A stretch of 64,000 bases of DNA from Bacteroidota bacterium (GTDB lineage Bacteria > Bacteroidota > Bacteroidia > Cytophagales > Cyclobacteriaceae). The position numbers and the translations under genes were made by a program. Every line of letters begins with the position of its first letter. The first letter of the stretch is position 1. The stretch spans positions 57,891 to 121,890 of the forward strand of contig JAEZGH010000155.1 of NCBI GenBank assembly GCA_023417065.1. Direction: 5' to 3'. Below the pieces are notes generated by a model. The model was not told where the DNA came from. It did no database searches and was given only the letters and a program-made list of their open reading frames with translations. Shown here piece after piece: positions 54,816 to 64,000 of this stretch.

Positions 54816-57734
54816 TTACTTTAAACTGTCCCAGATGATCTCCACAGGATGAAGAGCCTTTCTGCCGGTGCCGTCCTTGATCTGGTGGCGACAGCTTGTA
54901 CCGGGCGCGGCAATGATCACATCTTCAGGCTGCTTCCGGATTGTGGGGAATAATACCAACTCCCCGATCTTCATTGAAATATCGAAATGTTCTTCTTCGT
55001 AACCGAAAGATCCTGCCATACCACAACATCCGGAAGGAATCATGTGAACCTGATTATTCCCCATGCGCGTAAGGATGATTTTCACGGGCGTAAGCGACGA
55101 CAGCGCTTTCTGCTGACAATGACCGTGCACCTTGATGAGTGCTTTTCGATCCTTAAATAACGACAGATCTATATTGCCCTGCTCCAGTTCCCTGGCGAGG
55201 AATTCTTCGATCAGGAATGTATTGCGCGCAATCTGCTGGGCCGCGGATTTCTCATCCCCGCGAAGGAGATCAGGATACTCGTCACGGAAGGTTAAGATCG
55301 CCGATGGTTCCACGCCAATCAACGGCGTATCGTCAGTAATGAGGTCTTTATATAAGGCTACGTTCTTTTTCGCCAGATCACGGGCTTCTTCGAGCAATCC
55401 CTTCGAAAGAAAACTTCTGCCTGATTCCACGTGATCTACAAACTTAACCGCATATCCGAGCCTATCCAGAAGCTTCACAGTCGTTATACCAATGGAAGCC
55501 TCATTGTAGTTTAGCAGCTCATCGATGAACAGATATACCGTCTTCACCGGTTTCTGAACGGTGGGCCGGAATTCACGCCTAAACCATTTCTGCCAGGTGA
55601 CCTTGGATATTTCGGGCATACTGCGACCACGGGCAAAGCCGATGATCCTTTTGAACAGATTACCTGTGAGTCGGTTGCCAAACACAAGATTGTAACCCCA
55701 CGGAACCGCCGCAGCAAGCTTCATCCCCATCGCAAAATTACCTATAAGACGGCTGCGAAAAGGCACGCCATTCGTCTTGTAATATTGATACTGCCACTCC
55801 TGTTTCAACTTCGCAAGGTCAACGTTTGACGGACACTCCGACTTGCAGCCTTTGCAGCTGAGACAGAGATCCATCACGTCCTTGATTTCTTCGTGTGCGA
55901 AAGGATTCACCCTTTTCGAACTCGATATCATTTCGCGAAGGATGTTGGCCCTGGCGCGTGTTGTATCCTTCTCGTTGCGTGTAGCCATGTAACTGGGGCA
56001 CATCGTGCCTCCGCTCAATTCCGTCTTGCGGCAGTCACCCGAACCGTTACATTGCTCTGCTGTCCGAACGATTCCCATGGTATCCGAGAAGTCGAGAATC
56101 GTTTCGAACTCGGGCGTTGCCTGATCAGGCTCATACCGCAGAAAGGTATCCATCGGCGGCGTCTCGACAATCTTGCCGGGATTGAAAATATTGTTGGGAT
56201 CCCACACCTGCTTAAGTCTCAGGATCAGCTGATAATTGTGTTCGCCGATCATCTTCCTGATGAACTCGCCGCGGAGACGGCCATCTCCGTGCTCCCCGGA
56301 CAACGATCCGCGATATTTCTTCACCAGGTCGGCGGTATCCTCCGCGATGGTGCGGAAGAGCTTTATACCTCCCGATGTCTTCAGGTTGATTATCGGTCGC
56401 AGGTGAAGCTCGCCACTTCCTGCATGCGCATAGTGCACACTGTATAAACCGTGCTTTTTAAGCACCTCGTTGAATTCGGCAATATATTCAGGTAAGTCCT
56501 GAACGTCCACCGCTGTATCTTCGATAACCGGCACAGGCTTCTCATCACCGGGCACATTACTCAACAGGCCCAGCCCCGCCTTCCGAAGATTCCAGACCTT
56601 CCTGATGTTATCGCCACCTACCACAGGATAAGAATACCCAAGACCTCTTGTTTTCAAATCAGCGATCAATGCCTGGGCGGAACGTTCAGCGTCTTCCTCA
56701 GTTTCGCGTGTTAGTTCAGCAACGAGAATAGCCTGAGGATCACCCTCAACAAAAAACCGGTTTTCAACCTGACCGCGGTTCCGCTTGGTGGCTTCAAATA
56801 TATAGTGGTCCATCAGCTCAACAGCCGACGGATTGTGTTCGAGTGCCACGAGGTTCGCCCGCAACGATTCGTCTATACTATTACAGTGGATACACACCAG
56901 TTTCTTATGCGGCGGTGCTATCGGAGTAATTCTGATCTTCGCTGACGTGATGAAAAGCAGAGTGCCTTCGGACCCGGCGATAAGGCTGCAGAAATTGAAA
57001 TCTCCGCCATTCGGGTTGAAGGGCCGCATTCTGGCCAGCATATCAATGGCGTAGCCGGTATTTCGGCGTGGAACCGATTTCTTAGGGAACTCCTTCTCGA
57101 TTTCGGCCACATTTTCAGGCTTCGAAAGCACATCGAGCACATGTGCGTAGACGGCATTCTCAAGGATTGTCTGATCGCCGGCTGCCTTTTCCCGCATCGC
57201 CGTCTCACTCACGGGGCCAAACCACACCTTTCTGCCATCAGCCATGTATCCCTCGACTTCCAGCAAGTGTTCGCGCGTGCTTCCATACACTACACTGTTC
57301 GACCCGCAGGAATTGTTTCCGATCATTCCTCCAATCATGGCCCTGTTAGCGGTAGATGTCTCAGGGGCGAAGAAGTACCCGTACTTTTTCAGGTGGACAT
57401 TCAGGTCGTCGCGCACAATTCCGGGTTGCACCACAGCCCATCCCTCCTTTTCATTGACCGTGACGATCTTATTAAAGTACTTCGACACGTCCACAACAAT
57501 ACCTGCCCCAACGACCTGCCCAGCTAGTGATGTCCCGGCTGTCCGGGGAATGAGCGACGTCTTATTGTTTTGTGCAAAAGAGATGAGGCGCTGAATATCA
57601 GCCTCTGACCGCGGGATGGCCACTGCCAGAGGGAGCTCTCGGTATGCAGATGCATCCGTAGAATACAAACGCCGATGCGTTTCATCGGTGAAAAATTCGC
57701 CCTCAAAGCCTTGCAGGAGCCCACTGAAATCCAT
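54816..57734 (-). CDS. FAD-linked oxidase fused to Fe-S and CCG domains (D-lactate dehydrogenase-like)
   Basis: The 972-residue product has an FAD_binding_4 domain (residues about 35-210, with RTAGTSLAGQVVGAGIVVD), an FAD-oxidase C-terminal domain to about 490, and a 4Fe-4S ferredoxin domain at about 610-660 (CLSCKGCKSECPS). Its end has CCG-type Cys-rich motifs (SGCCGMAGSFGYEEEH). This is the architecture of membrane-associated D-lactate or glycolate dehydrogenase. A second, partial cluster motif with CNGSGDCRK is near 560. The electron acceptor is probably quinone. It stands alone between two gaps. Confidence 0.9.
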   Translation of the reverse strand: MDFSGLLQGFEGEFFTDETHRRLYSTDASAYRELPLAVAIPRSEADIQRLISFAQNNKTSLIPRTAGTSLAGQVVGAGIVVDVSKYFNKIVTVNEKEGWAVVQPGIVRDDLNVHLKKYGYFFAPETSTANRAMIGGMIGNNSCGSNSVVYGSTREHLLEVEGYMADGRKVWFGPVSETAMREKAAGDQTILENAVYAHVLDVLSKPENVAEIEKEFPKKSVPRRNTGYAIDMLARMRPFNPNGGDFNFCSLIAGSEGTLLFITSAKIRITPIAPPHKKLVCIHCNSIDESLRANLVALEHNPSAVELMDHYIFEATKRNRGQVENRFFVEGDPQAILVAELTRETEEDAERSAQALIADLKTRGLGYSYPVVGGDNIRKVWNLRKAGLGLLSNVPGDEKPVPVIEDTAVDVQDLPEYIAEFNEVLKKHGLYSVHYAHAGSGELHLRPIINLKTSGGIKLFRTIAEDTADLVKKYRGSLSGEHGDGRLRGEFIRKMIGEHNYQLILRLKQVWDPNNIFNPGKIVETPPMDTFLRYEPDQATPEFETILDFSDTMGIVRTAEQCNGSGDCRKTELSGGTMCPSYMATRNEKDTTRARANILREMISSSKRVNPFAHEEIKDVMDLCLSCKGCKSECPSNVDLAKLKQEWQYQYYKTNGVPFRSRLIGNFAMGMKLAAAVPWGYNLVFGNRLTGNLFKRIIGFARGRSMPEISKVTWQKWFRREFRPTVQKPVKTVYLFIDELLNYNEASIGITTVKLLDRLGYAVKFVDHVESGRSFLSKGLLEEARDLAKKNVALYKDLITDDTPLIGVEPSAILTFRDEYPDLLRGDEKSAAQQIARNTFLIEEFLARELEQGNIDLSLFKDRKALIKVHGHCQQKALSSLTPVKIILTRMGNNQVHMIPSGCCGMAGSFGYEEEHFDISMKIGELVLFPTIRKQPEDVIIAAPGTSCRHQIKDGTGRKALHPVEIIWDSLK

Positions 57735-58217
57735 GGCGGCAAAACTAAGCGAAAGACGTTTTACTTGCTAAGGGGCTAAAATGAAAAAGTGCCGAATATT
57801 AGCCCCTCAAATTGCAAAATTGTTAATACGGTCACCTCCCAACGGGTAAGATGTCCTGAAATGGCTGATGATCAATCGATCGGCCAGGCATGCAGCACAT
57901 ACCCTGGCCTGACGGCCAGCACCCTTTGACACAATAGCTCAAACCTCATATCCTCCTTTCCCGGCCAGGCATAGAATTCTGCCACTGGGGAAACAATCGA
58001 TTGAACAACCTGTCAAACATTTTTTGGTCGATCGAAAAATATTTTTTCAGCCAAGTCGTTCCCTTATTTAGTACAGCTTTTTTCAGATTTTTACGTAAGG
58101 ACTTCGTTCACATTTTTTCGAAGTCTCACTCCTGAACCTGAATTCGAAAGACGTACTGCCGAATGGGAAGTTTTAGTCTACAGAATTAACGTCAAACAAG
58201 AAACCCTGGTGATCATG
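57735..58217. other. Gap with short repeats only
   Basis: No gene is seen in these 483 bases. The 11-mer CGGCCAGGCAT occurs twice (57881 and 57962), and a 6-bp-stem hairpin lies at 57904-57919 (CTGGCC/GGCCAG). Another 7-bp inverted repeat (GACTTCG/CGAAGTC) lies at 58100-58125. The promoter for the small gene at 58218 must be here. Confidence 0.5.
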
Positions 58218-58394
58218 ATGAAAGAAAGAAGATTCAAAACCCGAATGGTAGAGTACTGCAAGAAAATCCTTCATCATTTTACATTTAACCCGGCGTTGTT
58301 TCGGAAAGAATACAAAAAGTCACTGCAATACCTGAACGCCGAGGATCAAGCCGAACTCAAACATTGGGTTCGCAACAACATAAAACAAGTTTAG
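58218..58394 (+). CDS. Small basic helical protein, about 58 residues
   Basis: The product is strongly basic (MKERRFKTRMVEYCKKILHH) and ends LKHWVRNNIKQV. No signal, membrane segment or domain is recognised. ATG 58218 is used; ATG 58215 and GTG 58209 are also in frame. It is followed at 20 bp by a strong terminator, and that supports a real transcript. Confidence 0.55.
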   Translation: MKERRFKTRMVEYCKKILHHFTFNPALFRKEYKKSLQYLNAEDQAELKHWVRNNIKQV

Positions 58395-58413
58395 ACCTTA
58401 AATGCAGGAAGGC

Positions 58414-58463
58414 AAAAAAAAAGAATGACGATTGGGCTTATTCCAATCGTCATTCTTTTTTTT
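58414..58463. terminator. Strong bidirectional terminator
   Basis: GAATGACGATTGG and CCAATCGTCATTC form a perfect 13-bp stem with a 7-base loop, flanked by nine A and eight T. It separates the small plus-strand gene from the MORN-type gene on the minus strand. Confidence 0.92.
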
Positions 58464-58480
58464 AACCAATTTATGATCGG

Positions 58481-58834
58481 TCAACGTACCGCGTATACGC
58501 GCGGTACTTCAGGAAACTCTCTATCCTCAAGGAGGACACCTTCTTTGTAAATCATGGTCCGGACCAGTTTACCCTGTTCGTCATAAACCCGGAACATCCC
58601 ACAACACTTGCCATTGCTATGCGTGCCCTCGCTCCACTTTGAGCCATTCATATGGTATGACATGAATCTGCCATGAGGTTCGCCTTTGACATAGTGCTGA
58701 ATGATGGCGAGTTCACCCGTGTCGTAGTATTCACGCCACTCACCTTCGCGCAATCCGTCCACCATTTTACCCTCACAAACAAGCACTCCGTGTTTGTTGA
58801 ACTCGTGATAAACTCCATTTACAACTATTTCCAC
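58481..58834 (-). CDS. MORN_2-repeat (YwqK-like) protein
   Basis: The 117-residue soluble product has MORN_2-type repeats with the pattern G-x-W-x-x-Y-x-x-G: GLREGEWREYYDTGELAII, GEPHGRFMSYHMNGSKWSEG and GMFRVYDEQGKLVRTMIY. Similar proteins are called YwqK-like antitoxins when beside a toxin, but none is seen here. It lies 24 bp after the Cys-rich gene on the same strand. The start is ATG 58834. Confidence 0.75.
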   Translation of the reverse strand: MEIVVNGVYHEFNKHGVLVCEGKMVDGLREGEWREYYDTGELAIIQHYVKGEPHGRFMSYHMNGSKWSEGTHSNGKCCGMFRVYDEQGKLVRTMIYKEGVLLEDREFPEVPRVYAVR

Positions 58835-58858
58835 ATCATCAGATTATGGGTGAAACTT

Positions 58859-59125
58859 CTATTCATACTCTTCGCAGTGCCACACGCCGGAAAAAGGACG
58901 CGGTAAACGGCAAAACAATGCCTTCGAACAATTGGAGCAGAGACCTTTAACGCCTTCTGTAGGATGTTGCGTCTCCTCGAGCTCATCGGGCTGGTAATCC
59001 GGACAATGCAAGATAAACTTATCTGAAAGAATCCTGTGATTACAATCCGCGTAGAAGACACAGGTGTTACATTTTTCAATAATTTCACCCTCCAGAACAT
59101 TCCTTATCGTTGACTTCAATTGCAT
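58859..59125 (-). CDS. Small Cys-rich protein with two C4 modules
   Basis: The product is 88 residues from the ATG at 59125. The frame opens at 59167 with an unlikely extra 14 residues. It holds two similar modules: CNTCVFYADC, then HCPDY, and CSNCSKALFC, then HCEEY. Each follows C-x2-C-x5-C-x11-12-C. This suggests two zinc or Fe-S sites formed by an internal duplication. It has no signal peptide. No family is recognised. It lies between the MORN gene and the NtrC-type regulator, with 132 bp to that gene. Confidence 0.65.
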   Translation of the reverse strand: MQLKSTIRNVLEGEIIEKCNTCVFYADCNHRILSDKFILHCPDYQPDELEETQHPTEGVKGLCSNCSKALFCRLPRPFSGVWHCEEYE

Positions 59126-59257
59126 AGAAAGGCTATTTCGATATAGGTAAACCAAAGAGTGTACCATATCAAAAGTGCATTACAGTCGCAGGAAACCATG
59201 CCTGCAAAAATCAACATGGAGTGAAGTGAATCAGCTGGAGCGTTTCGCCCCAGCTGT

Positions 59258-60591
<1,334 letters not shown>

Positions 60592-60595
<4 letters not shown>

Positions 60596-61710
60596 TTCCG
60601 TTGTTTTTTCCGATGGATTGGTAGTGCTATTTCAAATGTTGATCCCTTTTGTTCTTCACTCTTCACCGTAATGCGTCCGCCGTGCGATTCCACAATCCCA
60701 TGCACAACCGAAAGTCCGAGTCCGGTACCCTGCCCAAGTGGCTTTGTCGTGAAAAAAGGTTCAAACAGTCGGGACTTTGTCTCCTTGCTCATCCCCATCC
60801 CTGTATCGATCACACGGAGTTTTACATATTCTCCTTTATGGGATGTTTTGATAGTGAGAGTGCCTCCTTTTGGCATGGCATGCACTGCGTTCGTGATGAG
60901 GTTCACGAGTACCTGACTCATTTGTACAGCATCAGCCTGAATTTCAGGCAGGCTTTTGTCGAGCATCGACTCAACATGAATAGAATCCTTCGGGTAGCCG
61001 ACATCGATAAAATAAAGGATATTTTCAACCACCTCGTTCAGGTTAACACTGGTCAGCTGCTGCGGCATCTGACGGGAGAACAACATCAGCTTTTTGATAA
61101 TCTCACGCGTTAGAAGAGAAGCCTTGATGATACGTTCCACGTCTTCGTTCTGCTGGGCAGACAAGGGACCACCTTTGCGGATCAGTTGCGCAAATCCGAG
61201 TATTCGTCCCAGCGGTTCATTCAATTCATGGGCGATGCCTGCCGATAACTCACCGACAAAAGCAAGGCGTTCAACGTGCTGAAGTTTTGACTCGAGTTTA
61301 TGCCGCTCCTCCTCCATCGAGACCTTCTTCAGAATGAGCGATACCTCCCGGGAAATGGTTTTTAGTAGTCGTCGCTCTTCCTGGAGAAATGTAAGCGCTC
61401 CGACGGTGCCTTTGTTCCGGACGTACACGACTGACAGGGTGCCTCGCGTCTTTCCATCGACGTGGACTTTCTCATGAATGGCTACGGGCGAAGCTTCGTA
61501 ACCGCGCGTAAAAAATTCGGAGCCGTCAATTTCAATGCGTGCCCGGGCAATCGTGCTGTGCTGCATGGCCGCGGGGAGAATCTTTGTAAGTTTGGTAAGG
61601 ATCTTCTCGAGGTCATAACCGCTGTCCCAGGCAATTCGCGAAAGCTCATAAAGGCATTTCAATTCCTTGATTCGTTCGCGAAGGGCAAGGTTGACATTTT
61701 TGGAGTTCAT
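60592..61710 (-). CDS. GAF-domain histidine kinase
   Basis: The 372-residue soluble kinase has an N-terminal GAF-like domain (about 15-140), then a coiled segment, the H-box LSAGIAHELNEPL, the N-box NLITNAVHAM, the G1 box VIDTGMGMS and the G2 box GQGTGLGLSVVHG. There is no membrane segment, so it senses an internal signal. It is the first gene of the two-component operon, with its stop overlapping the regulator start. This is an NtrB-like kinase pairing with the sigma-54 regulator. Confidence 0.95.
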
Positions 61711-61872
61711 ATCGAATGCAAGTTACAAGCCGCAAGAGAAAGAAGGAACAGTTTTGTATACGATCGGCCCGCTGACGGAGTATTTACTAGGTAAATTCAC
61801 GCCACCCGGGGCAATTCTCCCCACTTCAAAACAAAAAAACGGCCTCCAGCGGGCCAAAAATGCGTTTCATGC

Positions 61873-61888
61873 TGGCATACTTCATGCA
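61873..61888 (+). promoter_or_regulatory. Putative sigma-54 promoter
   Basis: TGGCATACTTCATGCA matches TGGCACnnnnnTTGCA at all but two positions, with the GG and GC exactly 10 bp apart. It lies 26 bp before the Rnk-like ATG, so transcription would begin about 61899. The divergent operon encodes the NtrC-type activator. Confidence 0.55.
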
Positions 61889-61913
61889 AAGCCCTTCCGG
61901 GGAATTGAAATAA

Positions 61914-62312
61914 ATGCTTGTAACGATAACGGACTACCACCACTTAACGGGTTTGCTGGAAATGGCGAAGCTGAAAAACCATGTGACGCCGACCATGGCG
62001 AAACTGGTACGTGCCTTACAGACTGCACGTCGATATACCCAGGTGAACATCCCTAAAGATGTAATCACGATGAACTCCCGGGTGATGCTGGAAGACAAGA
62101 ACACAGGATCACAGGTCATCATCACGCTGGCTTATCCCCATCATGCCGACCCTACGAAAAGAAAAATCTCCGTATTTTCCCCCCAGGGGTGTGACCTTCT
62201 GGGAGCACGTGAAGGCGATGTTATCGCGTGGGAGGTTCCGGATGGAGCAATACACTACCGCATTAAAAAAGTCATCTACCAACCTGAGGCCGAAGGGCAC
62301 TTTTATTTATGA
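61914..62312 (+). CDS. Rnk-like GreA/GreB C-terminal domain protein
   Basis: The 132-residue product has a short helical N terminus and a C-terminal GreA/GreB-type fold (about 50-130), with MNSRVMLEDKNTGSQVIITLAYP, SVFSPQGCDLLGAREGDVI and WEVPDGAIHYRIKKV. This is the layout of Rnk and related regulators that bind RNA polymerase without an acidic coiled-coil cleavage tip. Its ATGA overlaps the start of the next small gene. The sigma-54 promoter match at 61873 suggests control by the divergent NtrC-type pair. Confidence 0.85.
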   Translation: MLVTITDYHHLTGLLEMAKLKNHVTPTMAKLVRALQTARRYTQVNIPKDVITMNSRVMLEDKNTGSQVIITLAYPHHADPTKRKISVFSPQGCDLLGAREGDVIAWEVPDGAIHYRIKKVIYQPEAEGHFYL

Positions 62313-62488
62313 GACACTCTCTGAAACTGGCCGCACTCTTTCTTTGGGTATTGAGTGCGATCTTTATAAAGGAAGACGCGAAGAGGAAGATCAAAGGCCA
62401 TCAGTACCCCGTGGCTTCGTACGACGTTCAGAAAATATCGCTGCAACCCGTCGATAGCGACAGTGCTTCGTTGACCGGAATCCGGTAA
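62309..62488 (+). CDS. Short membrane-anchored protein, 59 residues
   Basis: The start overlaps the stop of the Rnk-like gene (ATGA), so it is coupled to it. The product has a hydrophobic helix (LKLAALFLWVLSAIFI) and a polar tail of about 37 residues. It is not recognised. Its reality rests on the overlap and the helix only. Confidence 0.4.
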   Translation: MRHSLKLAALFLWVLSAIFIKEDAKRKIKGHQYPVASYDVQKISLQPVDSDSASLTGIR

Positions 62489-62760
62489 GCCTGGATTGCT
62501 GCCCCATCCTGATCAAATTTCCCCCAGTTTACGTGCAGCCACTGCCGTGATCCCCATGCCCATTTCCCGGTGATTGAGCCCGGACGGACGCAGCCGTTGC
62601 CACAATGCGACTTCGCTTCAGTTTCCAGATCAATCCGTTGCAGATCAAGTTGTTAATGCAAAGACGTGTGACATCTTCTGTCACCAAATCAGCACTGCAG
62701 AAAAAATTCGGGTGTACAGTCCTTCAGGGGCGCCGAATTACCTTTAATTTCACGGCTGAT

Positions 62761-63597
62761 ATGTCTCTATTGGTTTCCTCACTCAATTCCGGAAGCAACG
62801 GTAACTGCTATTATATCGGCACGGCCACCGAAGCAGTGCTCATCGACGGCGGAATTTCGTGCCGGGAAACTGAAAAGCGCCTGAAACGGCTGGGCCTCAC
62901 GATCAAGAACGTTCGGGCTGTCTTCATTTCCCATGAACACGGAGATCATATTCACGGGGTAACCACGCTGTGTAAGAAGCACCGGATTCCGCTTTACATT
63001 ACACCGAAAACACTCGTCGCAAGCGGATTGAAGATCAGTGAAGAATTGATTAACACCTTTTCGACTTCTGTCCCTGTCACGGTCGGGGGACTTACGATCA
63101 CCGCGTTTGCCAAGCGCCATGACGCTTGTGATCCTCATAGTTTTGTCGTCACAACGGGTGAGATACACGTAGGAGTCTTTACCGATATCGGCCATGCCTG
63201 TGAAAACGTGGTGAAAAATTTTCAGCGTTGCCATGCAGTTTTTCTGGAGTCGAATTACGACGAGGATATGCTTGAACGCGGACGATACCCCTGGCCTCTC
63301 AAGAATCGTATCCGCGGAGGATGGGGTCACCTATCAAACCGTCAGGCGCTCAAACTCTTTACGGAATACAAGCCAGCATTCATGAGTCACGTGTTTCTTT
63401 CGCACCTCTCCCGCGAGAACAACTCGCCGGAGTTGGCAGAGCAGCTTTTCCGCAAAGTGGCAGGCCGAACGGAAATTGTCGTGGCTTCACGTTACGAGCA
63501 GACTCCCCTGTATGAAATTACGGGCACGTTCCGCGACCTTGCCCACTCGAAGTACTCGCGCGGTATGGTCCGCCAGGCGCAGTTGACGCTTTTTTGA
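62761..63597 (+). CDS. MBL-fold metallo-hydrolase, YycJ type
   Basis: The product is 278 residues from ATG 62761. The frame is open back to 62605, but MSLLVSSLNSGSNGNCYYIG is the normal YycJ/WalJ beginning. Metal ligands are in SHEHGDHIHG, and the later conserved His is in KRHDACDPHSF. GWGHLSNRQA and SHLSRENNSPE are further family motifs. These proteins are MBL-fold nucleases or hydrolases linked to DNA repair or cell wall control in Firmicutes; the target here is unknown. It lies 272 bp after the small gene. Confidence 0.92.
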   Translation: MSLLVSSLNSGSNGNCYYIGTATEAVLIDGGISCRETEKRLKRLGLTIKNVRAVFISHEHGDHIHGVTTLCKKHRIPLYITPKTLVASGLKISEELINTFSTSVPVTVGGLTITAFAKRHDACDPHSFVVTTGEIHVGVFTDIGHACENVVKNFQRCHAVFLESNYDEDMLERGRYPWPLKNRIRGGWGHLSNRQALKLFTEYKPAFMSHVFLSHLSRENNSPELAEQLFRKVAGRTEIVVASRYEQTPLYEITGTFRDLAHSKYSRGMVRQAQLTLF

Positions 63598-63741
63598 TTT
63601 CTCATTACAGTTTCTGATCTATGATCGGGCGATCACGTTTCAATTCTTTGGTGCCGTGGGACGGTGACTAATAGGACGATTACATACCTCAACAAACCGG
63701 CAGCAGGCCGGGCGACCGGTAACCGGCACAAACTGCCCCCT

Positions 63742-64000
63742 TCATGCCCCCCTATTCTTCACAGCAACCACGCCTCCCGTAGGCGTACTTACGGCAGATT
63801 CAAGAAAGGGTCTCCTGAGCACCGTGAAGCCCTGACTTGTCAGGTTGGCCGCGACTCTCTCCAGCATGTTGAGAAGGCGCTGCTTGTCAGATCCCGGCGG
63901 ATTCTGATAGAACACGCCAACATGCCCTCCGCTTGCAACGCGGTCGAATACATTAGATGGGCCGGCCCCCTTGTAGAAAAGGCTGACGTTAAAGGCGAAC
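63742..64000 (-). CDS. C-terminal end of an unrecognised gene
   Basis: The last 86 residues of a minus-strand gene enter from the right edge and stop at 63742. They include FDRVASGGHVGVFYQN, LLNMLERVAANLTSQGF and VSTPTGGVVAVKNRGA. The pattern is a mixed alpha/beta fold with no motif I can name. The frame is open to the edge. Confidence 0.6.
   Translation of the reverse strand, partial: FAFNVSLFYKGAGPSNVFDRVASGGHVGVFYQNPPGSDKQRLLNMLERVAANLTSQGFTVLRRPFLESAVSTPTGGVVAVKNRGA

Noticed and set aside
59205..59222. GCAGGCATGGTTTCCTGC on the minus strand as a sigma-54 box or hairpin
   Set aside because: The GG to GC spacing is 11 rather than 10, and the inverted repeat is only five base pairs.
61718..61731. 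Second GG-N10-GC match on the minus strand before the GAF kinase gene
   Set aside because: Transcription from it would start inside the start codon, so it is unlikely to be the operon promoter.

Overview
The window reads as chromosome of a free-living Bacteroidota bacterium, most likely order Cytophagales. The support is two secreted proteins with type IX secretion (T9SS) C-terminal domains (type B at 14868-17816, type A at 40150-45426), a TPR/PD40/OmpA protein of the PorE kind, an extra-long IspG, a Npt1/Npt2-like transporter fused to HEAT repeats, many TPR-type signalling proteins, and the near absence of Shine-Dalgarno sequences. No rRNA, tRNA, CRISPR array, complete insertion sequence or prophage was seen. 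Taxonomy is inferred from gene content only.

Region 1 (1-9044) is a signalling island. Five genes encode exported TPR proteins with one membrane segment and a short cytoplasmic helical tail but no kinase domain (one is cut by the left edge). They surround a soluble histidine kinase that has no sensor domain, a NarL-type response regulator, and two genes for very short exported peptides. Four of the TPR genes form two overlapping gene pairs whose lead genes share a perfect 54-bp 5' sequence, so the island looks like a duplicated cassette. A 1-kb gap follows (9045-10081) with no convincing gene.

Region 2 (10082-29580) is mostly housekeeping: biotin synthase and SppA, FolK and FabD, a DCC-family oxidoreductase with a T9SS cargo, a lipid acyltransferase with GpsA, a bestrophin, an SPFH operon ending in a small ribbon-helix-helix gene with a matching tandem-palindrome operator upstream, MenC, QueA, and a PorE-like OmpA protein.

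Region 3 (29815-45426) is the most unusual part. Six same-strand genes encode a nucleotide-transporter-like membrane domain fused to HEAT repeats and a cyclic-nucleotide-binding-like fold, a triple TIR-like protein, a membrane-anchored STAND NTPase with WD40 repeats, an outer-membrane barrel, a lipoprotein, and a 1758-residue T9SS-secreted repeat protein. The order suggests a cytoplasm-to-surface sensing or conflict system. The grouping is seen; the function is inferred.

Region 4 (45514-64000) returns to general functions: a frameshifted TerC gene, a DinB/YfiT protein, a YheT hydrolase, a SRAP protein that has lost all three catalytic residues, a lipoprotein, YjbR, IspG, an SDR, an MlaE/MlaF pair, a large D-lactate dehydrogenase-like flavoprotein, small genes beside a GAF-kinase/NtrC-type sigma-54 pair, a Rnk-like protein with a good sigma-54 promoter match, an MBL hydrolase, and the C-terminal end of an unrecognised gene at the right edge.
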